Origin: Cichorium intybus
Lineage: Eukaryota > Streptophyta > Magnoliopsida > Asterales > Asteraceae
Direction of reading: 5' to 3'
Assembly: GCA_023525715.1 (NCBI GenBank)
Contig: CM042016.1
Span: forward strand, 79,591,382 to 79,655,381
DNA: 64,000 nucleotides
Made by a program: the position numbers and the translations under genes
Notes under the pieces: generated by a model
The model's input: only the letters and a program-made list of their open reading frames with translations
Databases searched by the model: none
What the model was told of the DNA's origin: nothing
Shown: positions 1 through 10,202 of the stretch, piece after piece
Numbering within the stretch: position 1 is the stretch's first letter
How the letters are laid out: each line of letters begins with the position of its first letter

Positions 1-887
1 CGCGTCGCGTGTTTATGGCGGTGGAATACATTTGAATGACGAAAAAACGGGGAACGGATAAGTACGCGCGCCGCGGATTTCACTTTTGCGCGGCGCGGTC
101 ACGGGAAATTTGCAACTATAAATAGAGGCATTTCCAGCCGAAAACCCGAGAATAGACCGGGTGTAAACATCGACCTAGCAGCTCTTTGACTCGAGGATTC
201 CATTTCAGAAGCTATCATTTGGTATTTTCATGTTTTAGATTTTATTTTATTTTAGTTCAACATTTGTAAGCCTTGGTTTGAATCTTTGGGTGTGACAACC
301 ATTGATCCCAAGCTTAGGTTTTGGTTTTAGTAGTAATTGGTTACTGTTTTATGTTTGGAATTTGGATTTGGTGAATAAAAGCATTCAGTTACGTTTAATA
401 TTGATTTTTCGGTATGTTTGGATGTTTGTGTTTGCTTATATGATTGATTGTGTTTTGGATATTGTTTTGGACCTTATTGGGACTGTTTTCCTTGGCTGAA
501 AACAGTAGTTAATTAGGTTAGGGTTAGCATTAAGCTTGGCTAGTAATTGTTCAATAGAATTGTTAGTTATTAGCTAGCTTATGCTGTGCTTGGTTTTTGC
601 TAGTTTGAATGCCTTCAATTGCTTCTGATTCAGAGATGTACTTCTGAGTTCAGAAAGTAACTAGGTCATTTGAGCATAGCTTAGCTTAGCTTTGGTGTGT
701 TTGAATATTGTTTGAGGTAGTAAGATAGAAATCAATTCCTCCGACTATAGCTGTGACACTATTAGTTGGTAATCTCTCATCTAGTCTAACCACGTAGCTC
801 CTGTGGATCGACCCTGACTGCACTATACTAGTGAATGTTAGGTTATCTCTTATTTTTGACCGCATGACGACCTCTGCGTGCACGTCA
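1..887 (+). repeat. 5' LTR of the Athila-type element (truncated by window start)
   Basis: Position 1 corresponds to 10421 in the right copy and the match runs to CA at 887, just before the primer-binding site. A TATA box (TATAAATA, 117-124) lies downstream of paired GC-rich palindromic boxes at about 64-99. The small ORFs here recur identically in the other LTR and look non-coding. Confidence 0.93.
117..124 (+). promoter_or_regulatory. TATA box of 5' LTR
   Basis: TATAAATA in the LTR, about 20 bases downstream of the GC-rich box pair. The same motif is at 10537-10544 in the right LTR. Transcription of the element would start about 30 bases downstream. Confidence 0.7.
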
Positions 888-892
888 AATTT

Positions 893-909
893 TGGCGCCG
901 TTGCCGGGG
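893..909 (+). other. Primer-binding site, tRNA-Asp type
   Basis: TGGCGCCGTTGCCGGGG begins 6 bases after the LTR end. It is complementary to the 3' end of plant tRNA-Asp including CCA, the primer typical of Athila elements. Confidence 0.9.
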
Positions 910-1018
910 AGCTGTGAGCTTAGGTTAGGTGAGCAGTAGGAATTTGTTTCTTGTTTTTTTTAATTTTCATTCTGGTAAGTTTTGATTTGTGATTTTTGTG
1001 GGCGTATTGCACTAGTGC

Positions 1019-2720
1019 ATGCGTACCCGCAGGGGGAAGCAACTATCCCCATTGCAGTTTGATTCTGAGATTGAGCGTACTGCGCGCAAACTCCGTGCCC
1101 GTAGGCGTTTAAGCATCATGAATTACAGTCAGGTTAGCAGTAATCCAGTCAGTTTGCCCAGGATCCAACAGGTGAGGCAACTGGGGGGTTTTATATTCCC
1201 CCGCTTTCAGAATTTCAGTTTGGAAGCACGAGTGCTTCTGGTGGTGCAGTTTCAGCCCCTGCACCCATACCATCATGTACTCCTCCTTCCATCCCATCAT
1301 TTACACCCGCTTCACAACCCCAATCCACCAATCCATTTACATCTGCTATGACTTGGGGAGAGCCGATCCGAGATGGCACCCCAACTCCTAGACAGTATAC
1401 ACTAACATCCCAACCACAACCAGTCCTCTTTAAACCTCAACCCACACACCAACCAACACAACCTATACATTTCCAACAACCGCCTCAGTCACAACATCAT
1501 TACCCAGAGACGGAGGAAGTGTATGACGATGAAGATGAAGGATGGATGCCACCAGCATCCCAACCACAATGGAACCGAGGCGGGGACCTCCCAGGCGAGC
1601 ACCGCAATACCGACCACCAGGTCAGCGGGAGTACAATGATCATCTTTACGGTAACCCCGCTCAACCCTTACATTTCGCACAACCGAGACGGCAATCGGTT
1701 GCATCACATTTCCAACCGCGGGAATATGATGATTCGTCGCCGATCTATATTCCTGATAACATAGATTCGCAAGTAGAAATTAGACCTCAGTTATTAGGAA
1801 TATTGACTCAGTTCAGGGGATACAAGACGGATGATCCGTATAGTCATCTGTATGAATTCTTAGCAATTGCTAATGCCAATACTCCTAGGAATACTGATAG
1901 GGATATTTTTAGGCTTAGATTGTTTCCATTCACCCTTAAGGATAAAGCCAAATATTGGTTTACATCCTTACCTTCGAACAGCATTACTAGTTGGGAACAG
2001 CTTAAGGCGAAGTTTCTGCAAGAATTCTATCCTGTCAGTAAGACTACAGAGGTCAGACGAGCGATTCAAGATTTTCAGCAAAAGCCTGAAGAGGCTTTTC
2101 ATGAGGCTTTCGACAGATTAAAGGAGTTGTTGCGATCCTGTCCACATCATGAAGTACCCAAATGGCAGTTAGTCAAAATATTTTTCGAGGGAGTTAATGA
2201 GACACACCAGGTTATGATAAATGCCTCATCAAGTGGGACATTCATGTGGCAAGAGCCAGATGATGCCTGGAGATTTTTGGAACAGCTGAGTTTAGGATCA
2301 AAAGTAAGTGGATCAATGAAGGATAAGACTGTTTATGTGGCAAATATCGAAGCAGAAAACAAATGGAAGGCTGAAATTCAAAAAGAGCTCACTGCTGTTA
2401 CGAAAAGGTTCAATCAGATGCTCGAGAAGTTTCAACAAGAAAAAGGAGCATACGTGTTACATGGGCAGAATATTTGCAACACATGTGGAAAAATAGGACA
2501 CAATCACAATGAGTGCTCAATGACTCATGAGGAAATAAGTCAATTACATGGATATGGTCGATTCCACAACGCACCAAGGCCATTCCGAAGCAGTCAGCAA
2601 CGAGAATCGAGACAACCATCTATAAGGCAGCAACAGGTGCAAACTCCACCTTCATCAGGAAGTACGAACATTGGTTTGCAAGAAATTTTTGGGCTATTAG
2701 TGCAACTTCAGGAGGTATAG
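1019..2720 (+). pseudogene. gag of Athila-type element, frame broken near the N-terminus
   Basis: Capsid-like protein. An ATG at 1019 opens a basic N-terminus, but the reading passes from frame 2 to frame 1 near the G run at 1183-1188 and from frame 1 to frame 0 around 1570-1595. The clean part is 1542-2720 (392 residues). It holds the retrotransposon gag domain (roughly residues 75-260, with the YWFTSLP and F-L-Q-E-F-Y-P signatures) and one zinc knuckle, C-x2-C-x4-H-x4-C, at nucleotides 2476-2517. TAG at 2718-2720 ends gag, but the same frame stays open beyond it into pol. The leading part is proline- and glutamine-rich and may tolerate change. Whether the two shifts kill gag, or translation starts at 1542, cannot be told here. 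Confidence 0.8.
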
Positions 2721-2810
2721 AAATCTAATTCAGAAGCAATCCTGAGATTAGGAGAGTCTCTTGGCAGAATAGAAAAACAAAAAGCAAGGGAGCAAGAGCA
2801 ATCACACAAA

Positions 2811-5800
2811 ATGCAAGTCAATGAAGTCATCACGCTCAGGAGTGGGAAGAAGGTAGACAATAAGGTTGCAACCCCGGTTAATGATGATGACAGTGATGTG
2901 GAAATAGTTTTTGATGAAAAAGAAGAACTAGAAAAGAGAAAGAATACAGAGGAGCAGGTGCAGAAGAAGAAGACGAGTACTTGGGAAAAAGGAGAACCAA
3001 GTGGAATAGTTCCTTTTCCTACAGCTTTGGAAAAGCCGGAAAAAGGACCGTTTGGGAAGAAAGGACCACAAGCTGAAGATATGTGGGAATTGTTTAGCCA
3101 GATCAAAGTAAACATTCCTTTAGTTAAACTCATCAAGGAGGTTCCTGCATATGCTAAATTTCTCAAGGATATGTGTATACACAAGAAGCATATTCTGTCC
3201 CATCTGCCTAAGATGATTAGCTTACCCGAGAATGTAAGCTCTATCCTCATGGATGCGCTTCCTCCAAAGATGAAAGATCCGGGAGTCCCCCTCATTTCCG
3301 TAGATTTAGGCAATGTGCACATCAAACGAGCTCTGTTAGATTTAGGTGCTAGTGTAAACATTCTGCCTGGACAGCTATTCGACAAACACGAGTTTGGTAC
3401 TATGAAATCTACTGATGTGATTCTGCAGTTGGCCGATAAGTCCACCAAGGTTCCTAGGGGTATGTTAGTCGATGTAATCATTAGGGTAGGAGAATTTTAC
3501 TACCCAGCAGACTTTCTTGTTTTGGACACTCGTCAAGCAACAAACGGGGAGCAACTGACAATTATTCTAGGGAGGCCATTTTTGGCCACAGCTAATGCAA
3601 ATATTGCTTGTCGCACCGGCGAAATGGGGATATCTTTTGGACATCGGCAGGCTAAGATCAACATTTTCAATGCTGATCTTAGAGGAAGCAGCATAGAAGA
3701 AGAGGAATCTTATCAAGTGGACATCATAGATGAACTGGTGCAGCAATACGCCCCAGAGGTACTTCAAGCAGAAGAATTAGAAACTCAGGAAGAAGCAATT
3801 GTTGGAAGAATAGAAACGCAAGATATGGAAGAGAAAAAGGGATTCAAGTCCGAGGAGTGCGCGCATATAGAGAAGTTACCAACAGAAATTTCAAAGACAT
3901 TAAAACCCTCTTTACAAGAACCACCAAAGTTGGATCTGAAACCCTTACCAGAGCATCTGAAGTATGCCTTTCTAGGGGAGAAGGATACTTTGCCAGTAAT
4001 TGTAGCAGCCAACTTGACGGAGAAGCAAGAACTTGAATTGCTTAAGGTACTGTCCAAACACAAGGAGGCTATCGGCTGGACAATTGCGGATCTAAAAGGG
4101 ATTAGTCCGACCACATGCATGCATCGCATCATCACAGAAGAAGGGGCTAAACCTGCCAGAGATACGCAAAGGAGGTTAAATCCTAATTTAAAAGAAGTTG
4201 TCAAAAAAGAGGTTCTTAAATGGTTGGACGCAGGAATCATCTATCCTATTTCCGACAGTGAATGGGTTAGCCCAACGCAAACCGTGCCGAAAAAGTCAAG
4301 AATCACCGTGGTTGATACTAAGGATGGTGACAAGATATCAACGAGACCTGTGACCGGATGGCGAGTTTGTATTGACTACCGGAAACTTAATGCAGCCACG
4401 TCTAAAGATCATTTCCCATTACCCTTCATCGACCAAATCGTGGAAAAATTAGCAGGGCAAAAATACTACTGTTTTTTGGATGGATACTCGGGGTATAATC
4501 AGATTGCTATTCATCCAGAAGATCAAGCGAAGACAACGTTCACATGTCCTTATGGTACCTTTGCTTTTCGCAGAATGCCATTTGGATTATGTAACGCACC
4601 TGCGACATTCCAACGATGTATGATGGCAATTTTTTCTGACATGATTGGGGAGGCATTAGAAATTTTCATGGATGATTTCTCAATTTTTGGACCTACATTC
4701 GAAACTTGTTTATTCCAATTGGAGAAGGTTCTGAAAAGATGCGTCGAAACAAACCTGGTTCTGTCTTGGGAGAAAAGTCATTTTATGGTAAGAGAAGGAA
4801 TAGTGTTAGGACATGTAGTTTCTGAAAGAGGATTCGAAGTCGATCGCGCTAAAGTTAAGGTCATATCCACATTGCCGCCACCAACATCGGTAAAAGGAGT
4901 AAGATCATTCTTGGGACATGCAGGGTTTTATCGCAGATTCATTAAAGATTTTAGTGCTATCTCTAAGCCCCTCTGTGGTCTTCTGTTAAAGGACGCACCA
5001 TTTATTTTTGATGATGAATGTACAAAGGCATTTAATATTCTTAAAAATAAATTGGTCGAAGCCCCCATCCTGAAACCACCTGACTGGACGCAACCTTTTG
5101 AGATAATGTGTGACGCTAGCGATTACGCTACTGGTGCAGTGTTAGGACAGAAAATTGATAGGAAGCCTGTTGTCATCTGCTATGCTAGTAAAACTTTTTC
5201 CGAAGCTCAATTGAATTACACAACCACTGAAAAAGAGTTACTAGCTGTAGTTTTTGCTTTAGATAAATTCCGATCTTATATCTGGGGATCCAAGGTGGTG
5301 GTTTACACTGACCACAGTGCAGTTCGACAATTGCTCACAAAAAAAGAATCCAAACCTCGATTAATTAGGTGGATTCTTCTGCTGCAAGAATTTGATATCG
5401 ACATCAAAGACAAGAAGGGAACTGAGAACGTGGTAGCAGATCATCTTTCAAGACTACCAGCTGAAGGACTGGAAGCAGGAATTCAAGACTTGTTTCCTGA
5501 CGAACAGTTGTTAGAAGTTAATGGAGCCCCATGGTACGCAAATTATGTAAATTTCCTGGCCACAGGAGCAATACCAAAGCATTGGACGAAACAACGGCAG
5601 AAGCAATTTCGCACGTACGCAAAGAGATTCATTTGGGATGACCCAGACCTTTTCAAGGTAGGTGAAGATCAGATAATTCGTCGATGTGTGCCGGACAACG
5701 AAATTGGTGAAGTGTTGGATCTCTGTCACGCGTCAGCATGTGGAGGACATTTCAGTGGAAGGAAAACCGGGTACAAAGTTCTCGAATATGGATTGTATTG

Positions 5801-6839
5801 GCCGACTATCTTTCGGGACGCGCATAGGATTGCCAAAGAATGCATCAATTGCCAGCAATTAGGAAATATATCAAAAAGGGATCAAATGCCTTTGAATCCA
5901 ATTTTGGTGGTAGACATCTTTGATGTCTGGGGAATCGATTTTATGGGTCCATTCCCCACGTCACATGGATATGTCTACATTTTGGTGGCAGTAGATTATG
6001 TCTCAAAATGGATTGAGGCTGAAGCAACTCGCACAAACGATCACCACGTGGTTTGCAAATTTGTAAAGAAAAACATCTTCACCAGGCATGGAGTCCCAAG
6101 GGTAATCATTAGCGACGGAGGATCACATTTCAAGAATTTTAAATTCGGAAGGTTGCTGAAACATTATGGGGTAAATCATCGCATCGCAACGCCTTACCAC
6201 CCACAGACCAGCGGCCAAGTAGAAGTATCCAACAGGCAAATCAAAGAAATCCTTCAGAAGACTGTCAAGACGAATAGAAAGGACTGGTCGCTAAGATTAG
6301 ATGACGCATTGTGGGCATACCGGACGGCATACAAAACACCGATTGGAACCACTCCATATCGGTTGGTGTATGGAAAAGGATGCCATCTACCGGTGGAAAT
6401 CGCCAATCGTGCCTTATGGGCTGTTAAGAAAGTCAACATGGATTACACTGACGCTGGGAAAGAAAGGAAGCTTCAGATATCTGAATTAGAAGAATTACGA
6501 GACGAAGCCTATGAGAATGCAGCCACTTACAAATCAAAGATGAAGCGATACCATGACGCAAAGCTTCGCTTGAAGGTCTTTGAAATCGGACAAAAAGTAT
6601 GGTTGTACAATTCAAGACTGAAGATGTTCCCAGGGAAGCTAAGAAGTAAATGGAATGGTCCCTACGAGGTAATTAGCATTACAGATTATGGTGCAGTCGA
6701 AATCCGGGATCTGAAAAGTGGGCAACCGTTTAAAGTCAACGGCCATAGACTCAAACCATACATCACCACAGGTACATTCCAAAAGCTAGAAGTGGAGACA
6801 GTTGAATTTGTAACAGATATTCCAGCATACACTCCATGA
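2811..6839 (+). CDS. pol polyprotein of Athila-type element (protease, RT, RNase H, integrase)
   Basis: Open for 1342 codons. The protease active site reads D-L-G-A-S (about residue 178). RT carries WRVCIDYRKLN, the FGLCNAP block and the catalytic FMDD (nucleotides about 4665-4679). RNase H has CDASDYATGAVLG and the TDHSA block. The integrase has the H-H-C-C zinc region (HASACGGHF ... CINCQ), then catalytic Asp in GIDFMG, Asp in ISDGG and Glu in SGQVEV. These enzymes process the polyprotein, copy element RNA to DNA and insert it. The frame is that of gag, separated only by TAG at 2718-2720. The first Met here is probably not a true start; pol would normally be part of a gag-pol fusion. All active-site residues that I looked for are present. 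Confidence 0.93.
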   Translation: MQVNEVITLRSGKKVDNKVATPVNDDDSDVEIVFDEKEELEKRKNTEEQVQKKKTSTWEKGEPSGIVPFPTALEKPEKGPFGKKGPQAEDMWELFSQIKVNIPLVKLIKEVPAYAKFLKDMCIHKKHILSHLPKMISLPENVSSILMDALPPKMKDPGVPLISVDLGNVHIKRALLDLGASVNILPGQLFDKHEFGTMKSTDVILQLADKSTKVPRGMLVDVIIRVGEFYYPADFLVLDTRQATNGEQLTIILGRPFLATANANIACRTGEMGISFGHRQAKINIFNADLRGSSIEEEESYQVDIIDELVQQYAPEVLQAEELETQEEAIVGRIETQDMEEKKGFKSEECAHIEKLPTEISKTLKPSLQEPPKLDLKPLPEHLKYAFLGEKDTLPVIVAANLTEKQELELLKVLSKHKEAIGWTIADLKGISPTTCMHRIITEEGAKPARDTQRRLNPNLKEVVKKEVLKWLDAGIIYPISDSEWVSPTQTVPKKSRITVVDTKDGDKISTRPVTGWRVCIDYRKLNAATSKDHFPLPFIDQIVEKLAGQKYYCFLDGYSGYNQIAIHPEDQAKTTFTCPYGTFAFRRMPFGLCNAPATFQRCMMAIFSDMIGEALEIFMDDFSIFGPTFETCLFQLEKVLKRCVETNLVLSWEKSHFMVREGIVLGHVVSERGFEVDRAKVKVISTLPPPTSVKGVRSFLGHAGFYRRFIKDFSAISKPLCGLLLKDAPFIFDDECTKAFNILKNKLVEAPILKPPDWTQPFEIMCDASDYATGAVLGQKIDRKPVVICYASKTFSEAQLNYTTTEKELLAVVFALDKFRSYIWGSKVVVYTDHSAVRQLLTKKESKPRLIRWILLLQEFDIDIKDKKGTENVVADHLSRLPAEGLEAGIQDLFPDEQLLEVNGAPWYANYVNFLATGAIPKHWTKQRQKQFRTYAKRFIWDDPDLFKVGEDQIIRRCVPDNEIGEVLDLCHASACGGHFSGRKTGYKVLEYGLYWPTIFRDAHRIAKECINCQQLGNISKRDQMPLNPILVVDIFDVWGIDFMGPFPTSHGYVYILVAVDYVSKWIEAEATRTNDHHVVCKFVKKNIFTRHGVPRVIISDGGSHFKNFKFGRLLKHYGVNHRIATPYHPQTSGQVEVSNRQIKEILQKTVKTNRKDWSLRLDDALWAYRTAYKTPIGTTPYRLVYGKGCHLPVEIANRALWAVKKVNMDYTDAGKERKLQISELEELRDEAYENAATYKSKMKRYHDAKLRLKVFEIGQKVWLYNSRLKMFPGKLRSKWNGPYEVISITDYGAVEIRDLKSGQPFKVNGHRLKPYITTGTFQKLEVETVEFVTDIPAYTP

Positions 6840-7602
6840 GGCAGGTAAGTGCACGTCTGGCTGAAGACGTTAAACTTAGCGCTCGACGGGAGGCAACCCG
6901 ATCATCATTTGTATAATTTTTGCATGTCACTCTTAAATTCTTTGCATCCATGTATCACGGTATGAAAAAGGCAAGTGTGGGGTTATTTTGGTAATTTTGT
7001 ACCACCGCGACGCGGGATCTTGGGATTCGCGGCGCGCGTGTTCAATTTTCGCGATTACGCTTGAAATCAGATTTTTTACGCGACGCGGATAGAAGCTTCC
7101 CGCGCCGCGGCCTTATCTTAATTTGAAATTAGAGATAATCCTGAAAACAGAGTTTGAATGCCATTCCAAAACCTCCATATTTGTATATAATCGGAACGTG
7201 ATAATTTTCCTTTTTACCGTGGTAAAATCACTTCGTTTAAGTAACCCGTCTGCATTGTTCTTCTTCTTCACAGCAAATCAAGTAAGCATCCTCTTTTTCA
7301 TCTCTTTTTCTCTTTTTCTTGAACTTAGAGTAAACACTTCTGTAATCCATAATGTTGCGATAATTTGGTGAAATTGATAGTGAAATTAGGATTAGATTAC
7401 TGAGCTCTGCAAAACCCAATATTTAGAACTAGGAAAAACGGCTTAGTAAGGACGTAATCGGTGAATTTTTTTCGGAACTCGTTCGCCGCGCCGCGCCTGT
7501 TACAGTCCGCGACGCGTATCGTGAACACTCTTATAGCGCGCCGCGGTACTATATACACGCGACGCGCCGAACGTCTGGACAGAACAGTAACTTTCAAATT
7601 TT
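6840..7602 (+). other. Spacer between pol and 3' ORF with possible internal promoter and leader intron
   Basis: No coding region. It contains several GC-rich palindromic boxes (7008-7037, 7079-7109, 7487-7517, 7535-7566). There is a TATA-like motif (TATATAA, 7184-7190), a possible splice donor AA|GTAAGC (GT at 7282-7283) and a T-rich tract ending in ACAG at 7615-7618, just before the next ORF's ATG. The region between donor and acceptor is AT-rich, as plant introns are. Confidence 0.5.
7184..7190 (+). promoter_or_regulatory. Possible TATA box for the 3' ORF
   Basis: TATATAA lies about 100 bases upstream of a CT-rich leader and a candidate splice donor. This is inferred from motif and position only. 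Confidence 0.35.
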
Positions 7603-7623
7603 GTGATTTTTTTTACAGGAACA

Positions 7624-8943
7624 ATGTCTTCTTCGGCTAGTTCGGAATCAATCGACTGGAACTCCCTGGCTACGGGAGTGGGTAGAACAAGAGCTTATAA
7701 CTTTTATAACCGTCGAACTATTCAACAACAGAAGCGGATTCTTCCCGCGAGATCGGTCAACTGGGAGTTGACCACGGAGACTGGGATTATGGCACACTTA
7801 CAATACTGGCTGGTACAGACGGGATACGACAGGGAGGAACTCATTTATACTTGTCGGGCTATCGAAAACGCGGTTAACATGTCCGAACCAATCTACCGCG
7901 AGGTATTCTTGCAGTTTCTTGCAAGTTACCACTTTGACCACCAACCAGTAGGGATGGATACAGAAGAGATGGTGCAATTCCGGCTGGGCAACCATAACCG
8001 CAGCTGCAGCTTGCGGGAGTTCGGACTCCGGATCGGGCTTTACACTAAGGAGGAGTCTGAGAAACCAGGGTTCGATTTGTTCCACCGGCGGGCTAACTAC
8101 GCCGCCGACGATTCGTTTTCCCCTGGTGACTACTGGAGCACCATTTCATCCGCACGGTATCACGAGAATATCGCGCGTGAGGGATTGATGCACTTGCCTT
8201 CCCACCGGATGCTACACCGATTGATCGCGACCATGATCTGGCCGCGGGCTGATGAGGAGCGAGTTACACCGCGGGAGCTTCACCTCATGTGGTGCCTGAC
8301 CCGGATGTTGCAGACATGCAACATGCCATACTTCATTGCAGACTACTTCAGGCAGATCACCAATGCTCCGCTGCACCAGATTGCTCTTGGTGGAGGGCAC
8401 TATGTCATGAGACTGGCCCAGTCTTATGGGTTGTTGACCGAGCATGCCACTCGGGAACTGACAGTCATTCCGCCAGTCCCTTTCAGCCCGCCTACCACCT
8501 TATCGAGGGATGTGATCTACATTGACGATGGGGTCACGGCATCTGAGCAATTTCCGTTCCCGACCCTCCGGACCGAGCCATCTTCCTCCACATCCAGGAA
8601 GCGTCAGCGAGTGACCGACAGTTTACCTCGCAGCCTCTCCCCTGCTACCATGGAGTCCAGGTACCTGGCTGATAGGATGCAGGCAATCCAGCAGACTCTG
8701 CAGACCCGCCAGAGAGACCAGCAAGCGCAAGCGGTCGTCACTAAGGAGATGAACAAACGGACCGAGAACATGCAGGATCAGCTCCTTTGGCTGGCCGACT
8801 GCATGATCACTTTCATGGCTAAAAACCGATGCGCCCCACCGAGACCCCAACCATCATTACGGGATGAAGACGAAGAGCCTATGGAGGAGGATCCAGAAGA
8901 AGACCCCGAGGAAGGTGAAGAAGATGACACTGCAGACAACTAA
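7624..8943 (+). CDS. Extra 3' ORF of Athila-type element, function unknown
   Basis: 439 codons from the ATG at 7624; the frame is open from 7603, but 7624 directly follows a good 3' splice site (AG at 7617-7618). In the lower-case Athila 'env' position. I see no signal peptide and no convincing membrane segment, so an envelope role is not supported by sequence. Visible features are a globular first 300 residues rich in Trp, Arg and His, a basic nuclear-localization-like stretch (SRKRQRV, about residue 327), a Gln/Arg-rich helical segment, and a strongly acidic tail (runs of Glu and Asp). Its base composition is clearly more GC-rich than the flanks. The body resembles the uncharacterised ATHILA ORF-1-type proteins from memory; that assignment is tentative. 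Confidence 0.7.
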   Translation: MSSSASSESIDWNSLATGVGRTRAYNFYNRRTIQQQKRILPARSVNWELTTETGIMAHLQYWLVQTGYDREELIYTCRAIENAVNMSEPIYREVFLQFLASYHFDHQPVGMDTEEMVQFRLGNHNRSCSLREFGLRIGLYTKEESEKPGFDLFHRRANYAADDSFSPGDYWSTISSARYHENIAREGLMHLPSHRMLHRLIATMIWPRADEERVTPRELHLMWCLTRMLQTCNMPYFIADYFRQITNAPLHQIALGGGHYVMRLAQSYGLLTEHATRELTVIPPVPFSPPTTLSRDVIYIDDGVTASEQFPFPTLRTEPSSSTSRKRQRVTDSLPRSLSPATMESRYLADRMQAIQQTLQTRQRDQQAQAVVTKEMNKRTENMQDQLLWLADCMITFMAKNRCAPPRPQPSLRDEDEEPMEEDPEEDPEEGEEDDTADN

Positions 8944-10190
8944 GGGTGTATTTATGAGTGTCTTTTGTCTTTTTCTTAGGTTTGTCCTTTAAAAGCATTT
9001 TGCATAGATTTTTTCATATTTTTCTTAGGTAGGTAGGAATTGATTGTTCATAGTTGACAAAAATAAGCCATTTGGCATTAGGAAGTTGAATAAAACTAAT
9101 AGGTTTTGTGTTGAGTGCTTGTTTATGAGTGTTTGGATGTGGCTGAATTTTCTGCAATTACCGCGCCGCGGATCTCATATATGCGCGACGCGGTCATTTC
9201 CACTTCCACAACAGTATCAACTCTCGTAATTACCGCGACGCGTATATCTCAATTGCGCGCCGCGGTCATCCGCAACACATAAATTTTAATATGTTTGTTA
9301 AGTTGTGCATGATATACCAAATTAAGAGGGAGTTGTCTCAGACAAGTGTGGGGTCGCCGTGCCCCCTCCACTTGTCTTGACCACCGGCGTGTCCTACTGT
9401 AGCGCTACAACTCCAGCATATGAATCGGGAATTCTCTTTTTCTATACGCAATTATACTTGTGATATTGAGCACCAAGTAGGCTACCGTCCAAAAAGGGGT
9501 AACTTTTTCTCCCTTGTTTTGAATTAATTTTTGTACAACGGGGACGTTGTACGGTTTTAAGTGTGGGTTGTGAACGGTCGAAAGAGATATTTTTGAAATT
9601 TTTTGCAGAAATGACCAATTTTTCAATTTTTAGCAATATTTTTCAAATTTTTTAATGAATTGCAATTTTGAAATGAATGGTTTGTGATTGTGATAGCATT
9701 AGTATTTTTTCAAGAAATACTATTTAATTGTGATCATGCTATTAGTTAGTCAAATAAGTTGAGTTTAATGAGTTAGAAGATTGATTTGTTTGAGGATTGG
9801 AATTTAGGAAGGAAAAGTCAATCTGTGGCCTTTGTTGTTCGAGCCGGTAGGTCTAAAATGGGTGGACCTTACGCACCTTACCACCTAAGATCGTCTGGTC
9901 TGGGATAGTATTTCTGAAGCTCGCTACACGGACAACATCGAAAGTCATGGACAATTCCTTAATGGCCTTTAGAATCTGAATGAGTAAGTACACTTTATTG
10001 TGGACAGAAAGTTTGTAATCAAGGGTTCTCTAGAAAGCCATGAACTCCAAAGAACAGCTCAATTATGTTCTCACGAACTATTCCACTCTAACTCGGGGGA
10101 CAATAAACTTTGAAACTGAACACAGTCAGAAATTGTTTGATTCTTTATTATAATTTGTTAAAAACTCTCTTGCTTGGGGACAAGCAAGGC
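8944..10190 (+). other. 3' untranslated region of the Athila-type element
   Basis: Non-coding. It holds two further pairs of GC-rich palindromes (9162-9193 and 9232-9265) and a stretch (about 9470-10200) closely matched by 11420-12158, the same region of the older element downstream. Confidence 0.7.
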
Positions 10191-10202
10191 ACAAGTGTGG
10201 GG
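10191..10202 (+). other. Polypurine tract
   Basis: ACAAGTGTGGGG abuts the TG of the right LTR. The older element has the same tract, slightly altered, before 12159. Confidence 0.7.

Noticed and set aside
302..499. 65-codon ORF, identical at 10722-10919
   Set aside because: It lies in both LTRs of the Athila element with no codon signature; duplicated only because the LTR is.
686..883. Minus-strand ORF, repeated at 11106-11303
   Set aside because: LTR sequence again, antisense, no family likeness.
2708..3481. Long minus-strand ORF opposite pol
   Set aside because: Shadow of the pol frame; the sense strand has clear protease motifs.
7624..8943. Retroviral envelope protein
   Set aside because: Right position for an env-like ORF, but no signal peptide, membrane segment or cleavage site is visible, so no envelope call is made.
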